From Agarophyton chilense (Eukaryota; Rhodophyta; Florideophyceae; Gracilariales; Gracilariaceae), in NCBI GenBank assembly GCA_030374765.1, contig JARGXX010000100.1, positions 1,364,001-1,428,000 on the forward strand: a DNA stretch of 64,000 bases, in the 5' to 3' direction. A model generated the notes under the pieces. That model did not search any database, had not been told where the DNA came from, and was given only the letters and a program-made list of their open reading frames with translations. Below, in pieces: positions 63,657-64,000 of this stretch. Made by a program: the position numbers and the translations under genes. The first letter of the stretch is position 1; the number at the start of each line of letters is the position of its first letter.

Positions 63657-64000
63657 TCGCTTCAGAAGCTTCCCACAACAGGACAGTACTGCACTTTCTG
63701 AATTCCCCTTGTTGAGCCATATGTCTACACATTAGATCCCCGCTGTTCTTGTCCGGGAGCTAGGTATTGAATGGTATTTAACAACTCCTCACCAATCCTC
63801 TCTGTCCTGTTCGCAAAAAGAGTGGGAACTCGAAGATTTCCGTGCTGTGGTAGGTGATCAGTTAGGGGTTTGTATGGAGGCGCTTTTGCAAATGGGCCGA
63901 CTTTTAGAAACAGGACGTTCCGCAGGCCCTGCCATCTATCGTCTTTAGAAATTCAATTCTTTAGGGCGATATATATTAAACAAAACTGCCCAAGAAGCCT
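63657..64000. other. End of window, nothing firm
   Basis: One unstarted plus-strand frame (about 63755-63948) reads protein-like (SCSQKEWELEDFRAVVGDQL) but is under 70 codons and cut by stops; no family recognised. Confidence 0.3.

Overview
This is a window of eukaryotic nuclear DNA that is rich in transposable elements. Six host-type genes lie far apart: a C2H2 zinc-finger protein, a secreted vWA-like protein, an FkbM-type methyltransferase, a family-92-type glycosyltransferase, a cysteine-rich secreted protein and a small secreted protein. Between them are LTR retrotransposons, DNA transposons and their remains. Genes are intron-poor (only one intron is clearly visible), and Golgi-type FkbM and GT92 enzymes occur next to Copia, Gypsy-like, Helitron, Tc1 and piggyBac-like elements. 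This mix best fits a florideophyte red alga of the Chondrus type. That is an inference from gene types, not from a marker gene.

Layout. 1-4.4 kb: zinc-finger gene. 4.4-10.1 kb: two decayed relics of one Copia family in opposite orientation, flanking a very GC-rich vWA gene. 10.4-16.8 kb: a Copia element with identical 188-bp LTRs and a 5-bp target duplication, but with a stop and a frameshift in its coding region. 16.8-21.4 kb: a long gene-poor stretch, then the FkbM gene. 21.7-34 kb: Tc1 remnants, a 491-bp MITE, a decayed Gypsy-like gag-protease (minus strand) and decayed DNA-transposon genes, one with a Myb-like domain. 34.1-37.8 kb: a piggyBac-like element whose termini match the MITEs at 22.7 and 60.9 kb. 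39.7-41.4 kb: the GT92-type gene. 42.4-45.3 kb: Tc1 terminal repeats and a decayed transposase of a family I cannot name. 46.5-51.8 kb: a Helitron with Rep and helicase parts split over several frames. 52.0-52.4 kb: tandem palindromic repeats. 53.2-60.0 kb: the cysteine-rich gene, cut near its last codons by a young, intact 4.9-kb Copia element. 60.8-61.4 kb: second MITE. 61.7-62.4 kb: small secreted protein gene with a TATA box.

How it fits together. The host genes do not form an operon or obvious cluster. The two membrane-anchored enzymes (FkbM and GT92) are both plausible Golgi enzymes acting on glycans, and three other products are predicted to be secreted, so the host content leans towards the cell surface and wall. 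The mobile DNA is layered: old relics, nested insertions and at least one very recent insertion. The most interesting points are three. First, a piggyBac-like/MITE family appears to use CTAG rather than TTAA targets and carries 16-bp palindromes just inside its ends. Second, the intact Copia element has a primer-binding site matching the anticodon arm of initiator tRNA-Met, so that the gag start codon lies inside that site. Third, the same element's insertion into a host exon created a perfect-looking splice donor.
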